64,000 bases of DNA from Bradyrhizobium sp. NAS80.1 (GCF_001908205.1 NZ_LGHL01000057.1:1-64000); one strand, 5' to 3'. Shown: positions 45,865 through 54,646, counted from the stretch's first letter. Notes: generated by a model from the sequence alone, not told the origin. Numbers and translations are program-made.

Positions 45865-46617
45865 TTACATACGCGCCAGGAGACCGCCGTCGATCGCGAG
45901 CACATGCCCATTGACGAACGCGGCGGCCGCCGAAGCCAGGAACACCACGGCCGGAGCGACATCCTGCGGAGTCGCCCAGCGGCCGGCCGGCACAGCCGAA
46001 GACAGGAAAGTCTGGAACTGCGGATTGTCCTGCAAGCCTTGCGTGAAGTCGGTGCGCACAAAGCCCGGCGCCAACGCATTGCACGTGACTCCGCGTGCGC
46101 CATATTCAACCGCCAGCGCCCGCGTGAATGCGGCGATAGCTCCTTTGGCGGTGGCGTAGGCGGCGATGTTGGGCATGGCGGCCTGTCCTGCCACCGAAGA
46201 CATCAGCACGATGCGCCCGAAGCCGCGTTGCGTCATGCCGGGCAGCACGGCGCGAGCGCAATTGAACGCGCCATTGACATGGACATTGTGTAAGGCCTGC
46301 CACTCGTCCAACGACATCTCCACCACGGGCTTGCGGTTCTGGTTGCCGGCATTGCTGACCAGCACATCGATGGGCAGGCCGTCGGCCTCAAGTTGCGCCA
46401 GCGCCTTGGCGACGCCTGAACCGTCGGCTACGTCGAAGGCCAAGCCGCGGGCCGCGATGCCCTCTTGAGCCAACTGCGCCGCCGCCTCCTCGCAGGCCTG
46501 CGCGCTCAGGTCGTTGATGACGACGCGCGCCCCAGCCAGGCCCAGACCGCGTGCAATGGCGAACCCCAACCCGCGTGCTGCGCCCGTCACGAGCGCTGCT
46601 CTCCCCCCCGAGACCAA
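45865..46617 (-). CDS. SDR-family oxidoreductase, 5' end probably frameshifted
   Basis: A 250-residue short-chain dehydrogenase with the cofactor motif VTGAARGLG, NAG in VSNAGN, the active-site MSSVAG and YATAK (Ser-Tyr-Lys), and the C-terminal NGHVLAIDGG. The open frame starts only with TTG within a G-rich run. Upstream in another frame reads KHDYLSETFGLGG, a typical SDR N-terminus, which would join exactly to RAALVTGAARGLG if the G7 run (46603-46609) were G6. Catalytic residues are intact, but translation may be impaired or switchable. It shares an AT-rich divergent promoter region with the cupin gene. Confidence 0.75.
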   Translation of the reverse strand: MVSGGRAALVTGAARGLGFAIARGLGLAGARVVINDLSAQACEEAAAQLAQEGIAARGLAFDVADGSGVAKALAQLEADGLPIDVLVSNAGNQNRKPVVEMSLDEWQALHNVHVNGAFNCARAVLPGMTQRGFGRIVLMSSVAGQAAMPNIAAYATAKGAIAAFTRALAVEYGARGVTCNALAPGFVRTDFTQGLQDNPQFQTFLSSAVPAGRWATPQDVAPAVVFLASAAAAFVNGHVLAIDGGLLARM

Positions 46618-46816
46618 AGGTCTCGCTCAGGTAGTCATGCTTCAACTTTTGTCCCCTCGGTCATCGAGGCCGACCTCTTGCCGCCTGACTCCCCCTTCGG
46701 AGCGAGCCTGCGTCGCAGCGTCCGCCTTCAACAAAGTCGCAAGATATAAGACTATTTACAAATACTCAATGGAGAGAATATCATTAAATCTCCAACAGGA
46801 ATTTGGAGGAGACACC

Positions 46817-47215
46817 ATGGCTTTGGAAACACCCGGCCGCCCTGACCTCGACGCGCTGCACCCGCTGGCGTCGCGCTTTCTGAAAGTGGGCGAATTACCC
46901 TGGAAGCCCACGCAAGTGCCCGGCATCGACATGAAGGTGCTGATGCAGGACAAGGAGACCGGCCTGCTGACCGCATTGTTCCGCTGGCAGCCGGGCACCG
47001 AATTGCCGCTGCACGAACACGTGGAAGTGGAGCAAACCTTCGTACTTGAAGGCTCGATCGTTGATGAAGAGGGCGAGGTTAGTGCCGGCGACTATGTCTG
47101 GCGCCCCCGCGGTAACCGCCACATCGCGCGTTCGCCGAATGGCGCCCTGGTGTTGAGCTTCTTCCTGAAGCCGAACCTGTTCATCGACGCATTCGCCGGC
47201 CAGACGCTGGAATAG
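46817..47215 (+). CDS. cupin-domain protein (ChrR-like cupin)
   Basis: A 132-residue cupin with the motif LPLHEHVEVEQTFVLEG (metal-binding His pair and Glu) near residues 63-80 and the second motif at GDYVWRPRGNRHIARSP. This subgroup resembles the ChrR cupin. GGAGG lies 8 bases before the ATG. It may be a small-molecule-binding protein or dioxygenase. It heads the rightward block of the SDR-IclR module, 57 bp before the binding-protein gene. Confidence 0.82.
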   Translation: MALETPGRPDLDALHPLASRFLKVGELPWKPTQVPGIDMKVLMQDKETGLLTALFRWQPGTELPLHEHVEVEQTFVLEGSIVDEEGEVSAGDYVWRPRGNRHIARSPNGALVLSFFLKPNLFIDAFAGQTLE

Positions 47216-47272
47216 GCGCACCCACGTGCCCGGTCAGCATAGGCCGGCGCTAAAGCCAATCCCCGAGGAAAC

Positions 47273-48490
47273 ATGCCCATGCAATTCAAATACAAGAACG
47301 TCGTTGCCGCCTGCCTGCTCAGCGCCCTGCCAATGGCGGCACACGCGCAAGTGTCCGACAATGTCGTCAAGATCGGTGTGCTGGGCGACCAGTCCGGCAT
47401 GATGGCCGATCTCTCCGGTCAGTTTGGCGTCGAGGCGGTCAAGATGGCGGTGGAAGACTTCGGCGGCACCCTGCTCGGCAAGCCGATCGAAGTCGTCTCG
47501 GCCGATCACCAGAACAAGGTGGACACCGGCTTGTCCATCGCGCGTCGCTGGTACGAGAATGAAAACGTCGACATGATCCTGGACGTGCCGAACTCGGCCA
47601 TCGCGCTGGCTGTGCAGGATCTGACCCGGCAGAAGAGGCGCGTGGTGATATACACCAGCGCCGGTTCGGGTGAGTTGACGGGAAAAGCCTGTTCGCCAAA
47701 CGGCATCCACTGGACCTACGACACCTATGCCTATGCGACCGGTGTGGCCAGCGGCGTCACGGAGGACGGCGGCAAGAGCTGGTTCTTCGTCACCTCGGAC
47801 TACGCATTCGGCCATTCGCTCGAACGCGATGCCTCAGCGGTGGTGAAGGCCAGGGGCGGCGAAGTGCTGGGCAGCGTCCGGCACCCGATCTCGACCTCCG
47901 ACTTTTCGTCCTTCCTGCTGCAGGCTCAAGCTTCGAAAGCGCAGGTCATTGGTCTGGCCAATGGCAGCGGCGACACCATCAACAGCATCAAGCAAGCGTT
48001 TGAGTTCGGCATCATGGGCAGCAAGCAGCGGGTGGCCGCGCTCTTCATGAGCATCGTCGACGTGCGCAGCCTGGGCCTGGAGTATGCACAGGGGCTGAAC
48101 CTGGTGGAGCCGTTCTACTGGGACCAGGACGATAAGGCGCGCCAATGGTCCGAACGTTTCTTCAAGCGCACCGGCCGCATGCCCTCGATGGTACAGGCCA
48201 GCAATTACGGCGCGACCATGCACTACCTGAACGCCATCAAGGCGGCCGGCAGCGATGCATCCGAACCCGTATTGAAGAAAATGCATGAAACTCCTATCAA
48301 TGATTTCATGACCGACAACGGCAGCATCCGCGCAGACGGCCGCGTCATGCGCGATCTTTATCTGTTCCAGGTCAAAAAGCCGGCGGAATCGAAACGCGAC
48401 TGGGACTACTACAAGCTGGTGCGCAAGATCCCCGCCGAGCAGGCATTTCGACCGCTCAACCAGGGCGCATGCCCGTTGGTGCAGCAATGA
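47273..48490 (+). CDS. ABC transporter substrate-binding protein (branched-chain amino acid type)
   Basis: A 405-residue periplasmic binding protein of the Leu/Ile/Val (Peripla_BP_6) type. The signal peptide covers residues 1-27 (KNVVAACLLSALPMAAHAQV, cleavage after AHA). KIGVLGDQSGMMADLSGQFG follows, then VEVVSADHQNK-like and GLANGSGDTINSIKQAF segments. The signal peptide and phrasing look like Burkholderiales proteins. No cognate permease or ATPase is adjacent, so it is an orphan. The next gene overlaps by four bases (ATGA). Either ATG at 47273 or 47279 may be the start. Confidence 0.87.
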   Translation: MPMQFKYKNVVAACLLSALPMAAHAQVSDNVVKIGVLGDQSGMMADLSGQFGVEAVKMAVEDFGGTLLGKPIEVVSADHQNKVDTGLSIARRWYENENVDMILDVPNSAIALAVQDLTRQKRRVVIYTSAGSGELTGKACSPNGIHWTYDTYAYATGVASGVTEDGGKSWFFVTSDYAFGHSLERDASAVVKARGGEVLGSVRHPISTSDFSSFLLQAQASKAQVIGLANGSGDTINSIKQAFEFGIMGSKQRVAALFMSIVDVRSLGLEYAQGLNLVEPFYWDQDDKARQWSERFFKRTGRMPSMVQASNYGATMHYLNAIKAAGSDASEPVLKKMHETPINDFMTDNGSIRADGRVMRDLYLFQVKKPAESKRDWDYYKLVRKIPAEQAFRPLNQGACPLVQQ

Positions 48491-49252
48491 GCGCGGATGC
48501 TACCGGCTTGCTCGCCGGGAAGCGCGCGGTGGTGACGGGCGGGGCCAACCCGCGCGGCATCGGCGCGGCGATCGTGGAGTTGTTCCTCGCGCAGGGCGCC
48601 AGCGTCGCCGTGCTGGACAGCGCCTACCCCGCCGCCCAGCAACCTGTCCTATTGGACCGACGCGTCAACCTGCATTGCGATGTCGCTGATATCGCGTCCT
48701 GCGATCAAGCCATAGAGGCGGCCGTCTCCGCGCTAGGCGGCATCGACGTACTGGTGAACAATGCCGGCATCGTGGCCGCCACGCGCATCTGGGACATGCG
48801 CGACGATGAGTTCCGCCGCATGATCGAGGTCAACCTCACCGGGACCTACAACATCACGCAGGCGGCGTTGCCGGCATTGATGCAAAGCGAGCGCAGGCCC
48901 GCGATCGTCAACCTGGGATCGACTGCAGCTCTGCGGGGCGGCGGCCTGCTGGGCGGCTCGCACTACGCAGCTTCCAAGGGGGGGCGTCATCAGCTTCACC
49001 AAGGCCCTGGCGCGCGAATTGGGACCACGCGGCATTCGCGCAAATTGTGTGGCGCCCGGCATCATCGAAACTGATATGACTCTCGGAAAATTCGGCGATG
49101 ATTGGGAGCGGGATCTGAAACAAGGCATTCCGCTGCAACGCTTCGGCTCGCCAACCGAAGTGGCGCAGGCCATCCTGTTCCTCGCATCCGATCTCTCTTC
49201 CTATTCAACCGGCATTGTGGTCGACGTCAATGGCGGCTTCCACATTCACTAG
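48487..49252 (+). pseudogene. SDR-family oxidoreductase interrupted at a G7 run
   Basis: The frame from MSADATGLLAGKRAVVTGG has the cofactor motif, NNAGIV and the active-site stretch up to HYAASKGG, then loses frame at a G7 run (48978-48984). The second frame continues cleanly as VISFTKALARELGPRGIRAN and ends VVDVNGGFHIH. With six G the whole reads as a normal 254-residue short-chain dehydrogenase. The lesion comes just after the Tyr-Lys pair, so the truncated product would lack the substrate lid. It is coupled to the binding-protein gene before it. Confidence 0.8.
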
Positions 49253-49267
49253 GTAAGCCAACACGCA

Positions 49268-50122
49268 ATGAGCTCTCCAGATCGCATGCTGTCCATTCTG
49301 GACCTCTTCCGCGACGACACGACCGCCGTGTTCCAGGAAGATGTCATGGCGCATCTGGAGTGCTCCCGCGCTACTGCATATCGTTACCTGAAATCGCTGA
49401 CCGAAAGCGGGCTGCTGACCCCCACTGCGGGCGGCGCCTACGTGCTGGGCTCACGCATCATCGAACTTGACCGCCATCTTCGTCAGCACGATCCCCTGAT
49501 GCGCGCGGCGCGCGATGTCATGCGCGCCGTCGGCGACGAGCTGCATGCCAACCTGATGCTTTGCAGTTATTACGGCGACAAGGTCATGTGCGTAGACCGC
49601 TACTGGCCCGACACCTCCATCGAGTCGAGTTACACGCGCGGACGACCTTTTCCGATGTTTCGCGGAGCAACGGCCAAGCCCATCCTGGCAAATCTACCGC
49701 CCTATCAGTTGCGCAACCTGATGCTGTGGCATGCGAACGAAATCCGCAGCGCGGGGCTGGGCGAAAACTGGGATCAGTTCCGCTCCAACCTCAAGCGCCT
49801 GCGTAGCGCCGGCGCGTACGTCTCGCACGGCGAGGTCGATCGTGGGCTTCTGGGAATCGGAACGGCTATCTTTAGCCCCGAGCAGAAGGTTGTCGGCAGC
49901 CTGGTCTTCATCACGTCGGAGGCGCGTACGCCACCCGAGCGTCTGGCACTGCTGCAGGCGCGCATCCAAAGCGCCGCCAAGCAAGTCTCCCAGAACCTGC
50001 ACTCCCCACGCGCGAATAGTTCTGCAATCGGCATTTTGCCCTCGCGACCGCGCCGCCTGAAATCCCCCGCCGGCACAGATGCTGCCGACGCGGCAATCGC
50101 AAGGCTCTCGAAACGGCCATGA
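49268..50122 (+). CDS. IclR-family transcriptional regulator
   Basis: A 284-residue regulator with an N-terminal winged helix-turn-helix (VMAHLECSRATAYRYLKSLT, residues 26-45) and an IclR effector domain (SYTRGRPFPMFRGATAKPIL and VSHGEVDRGLLGIGTAIFSP). The tail after residue 250 is a disordered extension. It lies 15 bp after the SDR gene, at the end of the cupin-binding protein-SDR block, and most likely controls that block and the divergent SDR-Dabb pair. Confidence 0.88.
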   Translation: MSSPDRMLSILDLFRDDTTAVFQEDVMAHLECSRATAYRYLKSLTESGLLTPTAGGAYVLGSRIIELDRHLRQHDPLMRAARDVMRAVGDELHANLMLCSYYGDKVMCVDRYWPDTSIESSYTRGRPFPMFRGATAKPILANLPPYQLRNLMLWHANEIRSAGLGENWDQFRSNLKRLRSAGAYVSHGEVDRGLLGIGTAIFSPEQKVVGSLVFITSEARTPPERLALLQARIQSAAKQVSQNLHSPRANSSAIGILPSRPRRLKSPAGTDAADAAIARLSKRP

Positions 50123-50203
50123 AGGGTAAAGCGCGTGCTCCGCGCAGGCGGAACTGCGGCGTTTCAGTTGTGATCCCTATCGGTCAGCGATCGCTATCTA
50201 GCG

Positions 50204-50462
50204 TCAGACCCTCCACGGAATTGCACCGGTCTCGGAAGAGAACGAGATGACGGGATTGCCACGGAACTCATTCCACAGATTCAGTGCGAACCCAGGCGGT
50301 GATGGTGCGCGGCGTGTCATCGATATTCCAGGTGCGTCCGAACCGCGCACCGATCCGGCCGAGCAGTGAATCGACATCGGCAAACCGGACCTGCGCGCCA
50401 ATGTCGGAAGCGCTGTTGATATTGATGTTCTGGTAGGCCAGCTGCGCTTGCGCCCTCACCAT
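50204..50462 (-). pseudogene. second autotransporter beta-barrel fragment
   Basis: Two overlapping frames encode late barrel strands: RAQAQLAYQNININSASDIG, then RFADVDSLLGRIGARFGRTW up to TITAWVR, then, after a one-base shift near 50277, NLWNEFRGNPVISFSSETG. This is a different version of the barrel region from the preceding fragment, which already ends in a proper LRYQW terminus. It appears to be the tail of another paralogue. Confidence 0.6.
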
Positions 50463-51771
50463 TGATAGCGCAGGCCGGCGGTGCCTTTGACGCCGTTGCG
50501 CTTGCCGCCGCCGTCGTTGCTGATGGCGAACTGATAGCCGGCATCGGCATAGGCGGAGAAATGCGCGTCGATCTTGGTGGAGAAGCCGGCATCGACATCC
50601 ATGTACTGCGCGTGCGAGATCAGCGGCACGCGGTCCACCCCGAACATCGTCGTCGGGTTGCCGTCAAAGTCGGCCCAGACATTGGCGCGCACATAGGGCT
50701 GCCACACCTGCCCACTGTCGGTGGTGATGGTCCACTTGCCCTTCAGTCCGAGCCGCGCGGTCGTGCCTGAGGCCGTGCCAGCGCCACCGGACCGAGCCCG
50801 TCAAAGCCGGAATCAAAGCTGACCCACTGCCACAGCACTTGCGCTTGCGGCTCCAGCACAAAACCCGGCCCCAACATCGGCAACGCGATCGGATAGCCGC
50901 CCTCGAGCGAGGAGATGAAGCCGGACCCCGTGGTATCAAGACGCGCGAACTCCGTGCTCGCCGAACCACCATAGCTCGTGCCCTGCAGCACCAGGTCGAG
51001 ATACCAGCCTTGAGGCCCGTAGTGGGTCCAGTACGCGCCGCCCGAATAGGCATTGAGGTTGAGGCCGCCGGTATGCTGCAGCACGTAAGCCGTCGCTGAT
51101 GGGTTGGTGACAAGGCCAGTGACATCGACATTGGCGTTGCCATAGGCAAAATAGAGGCCGCCATAATCCTTATGTCCTGATATCAGGCTGTCGCTGCGCA
51201 AGACATCGAAACCGACCTGGAAGCCGGCGAGCCGACCATCGGCGCGCGGATCAGCGAAGGCCTGATAATGGTTGTCGATCTGCTGGCCGAACGCCCGGCC
51301 CCAGACCGCCGGACGCCAACCCTCCGGGCCGCAGTCGGTCGGTGGGGCTTTGGTATAGAGGGGCGGCGCCTTGGTGTAGACGGGTTGTTGCGCCGGCTGA
51401 CACGGCACGCCCGCCTGATAATAGAGCGCGCCCATGCGCTCATCATGGGTGCCGAGCATGCCGCGCCCGAGCTGCTGCGCGATCGGCTGCACCACGCCGT
51501 AAGTGGCAAGCTCCGGCCCGATGATCGGGAAGGTGCCGGGGCCGGGCGTTGGCGGCGTCGGCGGCAACGGCCCTGGTGGCTCCGGCGGCTGTGGTCCCAC
51601 AACAAAGGTCGAGCGCAGATACCAGTTCTCTGGATTGCTGCCGTCAACTCCGCCGTGGAACAGGCGGTAGTCAAAAGCGCCGCCGCGCAGCTCCGGATTG
51701 GCGAGCGTGAAGGCTCCCGCCGTGGTCATCCCCTCAAGAGATCGCAAGCGATCTGCAGATCTCGCGGGCAA
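50456..51771 (-). pseudogene. autotransporter beta-barrel region, N-terminally truncated and frameshifted
   Basis: The 5' part holds the end of a passenger (DYRLFHGGVDGSNPENWYLR), a proline-rich linker and the start of the outer-membrane barrel (RPAVWGRAFGQQIDNHYQAF). At about 50763 the frame shifts; restoring one G (GG to GGG) gives GTASGTTARLGLKGKW and then clean sequence to the final aromatic LRYQW. No passenger or signal peptide is left upstream, where a LuxR fragment overlaps on the other strand. Non-functional as it stands. Confidence 0.75.
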
Positions 51772-51913
51772 CGGTGCGGAATCAGATCAAGGCGATCTTC
51801 GGCAAGACCGGGCCCATCGACAGAGCAAGCTCGCCGTGCTGATCGCCCGGCTCAGCTTGAATGCTGATCCGAGATCGTCCATCGCTCTAGGGATCTACGG
51901 AACTCCGCAGTGA
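51738..51913 (+). pseudogene. C-terminal fragment of a LuxR-type regulator
   Basis: The stretch EIASDLQISRATVRNQIKAI then FGKTG is the recognition helix of a LuxR/GerE domain; after a one-base shift at the GGGCCC site (about 51810) it continues HRQSKLAVLIARL to a stop. Only the end of the domain remains. It lies between the autotransporter relic and the tRNA gene, at the right edge of the repeat-bounded segment. Confidence 0.6.
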
Positions 51914-51927
51914 AAGCGGAGCCAAAA

Positions 51928-51952
51928 TGGCGCGCCCGGAACGATTCGAACG
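51928..51952 (+). repeat. attachment-site-like direct repeat (right copy within tRNA-Arg)
   Basis: This is the 25-bp sequence shared exactly with 42112-42136; here it is the 3' end of the intact tRNA gene. Together the two copies bracket about 9.8 kb. Confidence 0.75.
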
Positions 51953-52004
51953 TCCGACCCTCAGATTCGTAGTCTGATGCTCTATCCAGCTGAGCTACGG
52001 GCGC
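51928..52004 (-). tRNA. tRNA-Arg(ACG)
   Basis: A 77-base tRNA with CCA encoded. The acceptor stem GCGCCCG pairs with CGGGCGC, the anticodon loop CTACGAA gives anticodon ACG between TCAGA/TCTGA arms, and the T loop TTCGAAT is canonical. Its 3' end lies at the left and is duplicated at 42112-42136, so it has served as an integration target while remaining intact. Confidence 0.95.
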
Positions 52005-52154
52005 GTGTTTCGCAAACAGCGATTGCGGGCGTGGCCCGCGACGCTTCTCCCGGAGGGCCGGGAGGGGTGCGAAAGAGCGCTCTGACTAACCGCTCTTGTC
52101 CCGATTGGCAAGGTCTGCATGAGCGGTATTTTGGAGCATTTCCACCTCTCGATT

Positions 52155-52194
52155 GTCATTCCGGAGCGCGACGAAGTCGCGAGCCCGGAATGAC
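52155..52194. repeat. palindromic intergenic element
   Basis: Perfect 10-bp arms GTCATTCCGG / CCGGAATGAC enclose a second stem CGCGAC-GAA-GTCGCG. It looks like a REP-type element and may also terminate the sensor kinase transcript, whose stop codon lies at 52209. Confidence 0.7.
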
Positions 52195-52208
52195 ACAACG
52201 GCCGTGCC

Positions 52209-53708
52209 CTACGCCCTTGCCCGCTCGTTGCGGATGGAGAGCAGTTCCACAGGGCGGTCGGGGATGACGATCCGGAAAGTGGCGCCGATGGTGCCTTCGA
52301 CGAGGTGAATGTCGCCGCCATGGGCGCGCACCAGCTCGGCGGCTATGGCAAGGCCGAGGCCGCTACCGCCGGGACGACCGGAGGTCTGGAACGCCTCGAA
52401 CAGGTGGTCCCGGGTCTTCTGGGGCACGCCCGGGCCGGTATCGGAGACCTCCAGGATCGCGACGGCGCCTTCGCGCTTGCCGGTAATCCGGATCTGCTGC
52501 GCGCCGCCATCGCCCGAGGAATGGCTTTCCAGCGCCTGGGCAGCGTTTCGGACGAGGTTGAGCAGCACGCGGAACAGCTGGTCGGGATCGGCATCGATCA
52601 CGAGCCCGCGCTCGATCGCGGCGACCCAGGCGATCGAGGCGTCGCTGGCGAGCCCCGCGGTCTCGCGCACCTCCAGCACGACCGGCTCGATCAGGATCAT
52701 GCGGCGGTCGGGCGCGGCCTCCTGGGCGCGGCCGTAGGACAGCGTCGACTGGCAGAAGGCGATGGCGCGCTCGAGCGAGCGCACCAGCTTCGGCGCGAAG
52801 CGCTGCACCCGCGGATCAGGCACGCTGGCGAGCTGGTCCGACAAGAGCTGCGCCGACGCGAGCAGGTTGCGCAGATCATGGTTGATCTTGGAGACGGCCA
52901 GGCCAAGGGCGGCAAGCCGGCTCTTCTGGTGCAGCATCGACATCAGGTCGCGCTGCATGTCGGACAATTCGCGCTCGGCCACCCCGATCTCGTCGCTGCG
53001 CTGGCTCGGCACGATGATCCGCGCCGAGCTCTCGGGGTTTTCGTGGAAGCCGACCAGGCTCGCGGTCAGCCGCCGCATCGGTCGCACGAAGAGGTAATGC
53101 AGCGCGAGATAGACGAGGCCCGCGGTGAGCACCCCGATGATCAGCGCAACCACAACGAGGTTGCGCGAGAATCGATACATCGACTGCCGCAGCGGCAGCT
53201 CGTCGGTCACGATTTCGATAAACTGGGCATTGCCAACACCGGGCCCCACGATCCGGATCGCCTGGTTGCCGGTCTCCAGCATCATCCGGAACGAACCGGT
53301 GATCGCCTCCCAGGCCGTCATGTCGCGCAGGTCGATGTCATGCTCGATGGCGGCCGGCAAATTGTCGCTGGCGAGCAGCCGGCGCTGCTGGCCCATCTTG
53401 ATGGCGACGGCGCGGGCATTGATGCTTTTCAGGATCTGGCGCGACAGCGATTCGGGGACCATGCCGAGTGGCGCCGCATCCAGCACCAGCGCCGCCGTGT
53501 TGGCGGCCGCCACGCGGTCGTTGAGCCGGTTGACCCAGAAGTTGGCGATGGCGGGCACATAGAGTAGGACGGCCGCGATCATCACCAGGGGAACGGTGAG
53601 CAGCAGCAGCTTGCCGGACAGGCCGAGCCCGCTAGACCCGCGCGGCCGCATCGCCGGCTGGTCCGGCTGATCCTGATCGTGGATCGGCTGGAGGTCTGTC
53701 GCTGCCAC
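52209..53708 (-). CDS. sensor histidine kinase
   Basis: A 499-residue membrane kinase. A first membrane helix (residues about 30-55), a periplasmic sensor of about 120 residues, a second helix (about 185-205), a HAMP linker, the phosphoacceptor H277 in SKINHDLRNLLAS, and an ATPase domain with N box LLNLVRNAAQAL, DTGPGVP and GGSGLGLAIAAEL. No response regulator is adjacent, so it is an orphan kinase by position. It is divergent from rpmH across 350 bp that holds the rpmH promoter. The signal is unknown. Confidence 0.9.
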   Translation of the reverse strand: MAATDLQPIHDQDQPDQPAMRPRGSSGLGLSGKLLLLTVPLVMIAAVLLYVPAIANFWVNRLNDRVAAANTAALVLDAAPLGMVPESLSRQILKSINARAVAIKMGQQRRLLASDNLPAAIEHDIDLRDMTAWEAITGSFRMMLETGNQAIRIVGPGVGNAQFIEIVTDELPLRQSMYRFSRNLVVVALIIGVLTAGLVYLALHYLFVRPMRRLTASLVGFHENPESSARIIVPSQRSDEIGVAERELSDMQRDLMSMLHQKSRLAALGLAVSKINHDLRNLLASAQLLSDQLASVPDPRVQRFAPKLVRSLERAIAFCQSTLSYGRAQEAAPDRRMILIEPVVLEVRETAGLASDASIAWVAAIERGLVIDADPDQLFRVLLNLVRNAAQALESHSSGDGGAQQIRITGKREGAVAILEVSDTGPGVPQKTRDHLFEAFQTSGRPGGSGLGLAIAAELVRAHGGDIHLVEGTIGATFRIVIPDRPVELLSIRNERARA

Positions 53709-53887
53709 GAAATTCGCCCTCGCTGCTCGGCGGATGAAGGATGCGGCCGGGCCCCTGGTCCGGTCAAATTACGGATCGCTAATCTGCCAAGGTGGGATGT
53801 AAGCGCTGACATCGCGAGTCGCCACCTCAACGGTTTAAAACCCCGCACAAACAGCGATATTCACCGGTGTCGTGCGCTCTTGCGGCG

Positions 53888-53916
53888 TTGACGAAAAGAA
53901 GGCGCTCCCTTATAAG
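53888..53916 (+). promoter_or_regulatory. sigma-70-type promoter for rpmH
   Basis: TTGACG and TATAAG are separated by exactly 17 bp. This near-consensus pair lies about 140 bp upstream of the rpmH start, in the otherwise gene-free 350 bp between the sensor kinase and rpmH, and fits a strong ribosomal-protein promoter. Confidence 0.65.
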
Positions 53917-54057
53917 CCGCGCAAATTGTCCGCGATGACCCGGTGTGACACCGGGAGCGGCTCTCTTTGGGGCCGAAAAGGGCCCATTTTGGGCCGCATC
54001 TTCAGGACTTTACCATCAATTCTACAGGCAAATTGCCCGGTCAGCGGAGAAAAAGCC

Positions 54058-54192
54058 GTGAAGCGGACTTATCAACCCAGCAAACTCGTGCGTAAGCGCC
54101 GTCACGGCTTCCGTGCCCGCCTCGCTACTGCCGGCGGCCGCAAGGTCCTCGCCGCCCGCCGCGCCCGCGGCCGCAAGCGTCTGAGCGCCTGA
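54058..54192 (+). CDS. rpmH: 50S ribosomal protein L34
   Basis: The 44-residue product [20 protein letters not shown] and the remaining basic tail are a textbook L34. It starts with GTG, with GGAG upstream. It is followed by rnpA after 27 bp, the universal bacterial order, so the two are co-transcribed. Confidence 0.98.
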   Translation: MKRTYQPSKLVRKRRHGFRARLATAGGRKVLAARRARGRKRLSA

Positions 54193-54219
54193 GCCGGACC
54201 CCCTTTTTGGGATTTCATC

Positions 54220-54630
54220 ATGGATCGGCTGAGGCAGCGGGCGGATTTCCTCGCCGTTGCCAATGGCGCGCGGGCGAATAGCCCCGCGTTCGTCCTGCAA
54301 AGCCGCCGCCGCGACGACAGCGGCCCGATCCGGATCGGCTTCACCGTTACCAAAAAGAACGGCAACGCCCCCGAGCGCAATCGCATCCGGCGCCGGCTTC
54401 GCGAATTGGTGAAGCGGCTCGATCCGGTGTCGATGCAGCCCCATCATGATTATGTGCTGGTTGGCCGAAGGGACGCGCTCTCGCGTGACTTCGCCACCAT
54501 GCTCGACGATCTGCGCATAGCGTTCACGAAGCCCGCGCGGCATACGCCCAAAGGACTGTCCAAGGGACCGGCGAAGGGACGCGGCCAGAGGCCAGGTGCC
54601 ACCGCCGCCGCCAGCCGCAAACCGGATTGA
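54220..54630 (+). CDS. rnpA: ribonuclease P protein component
   Basis: The protein subunit of RNase P, which trims tRNA 5' ends. The 136-residue product has the RNR motif in NAPERNRIRRRLRELVKRL, the central-cleft IGFTVTKKNGNA segment and HDYVLVGR. A Lys/Arg/Ala-rich tail of about 25 residues is longer than in most bacteria. It lies between rpmH and yidC as usual. Confidence 0.96.
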   Translation: MDRLRQRADFLAVANGARANSPAFVLQSRRRDDSGPIRIGFTVTKKNGNAPERNRIRRRLRELVKRLDPVSMQPHHDYVLVGRRDALSRDFATMLDDLRIAFTKPARHTPKGLSKGPAKGRGQRPGATAAASRKPD

Positions 54631-54646
54631 TGACGAGACCCTAGAG

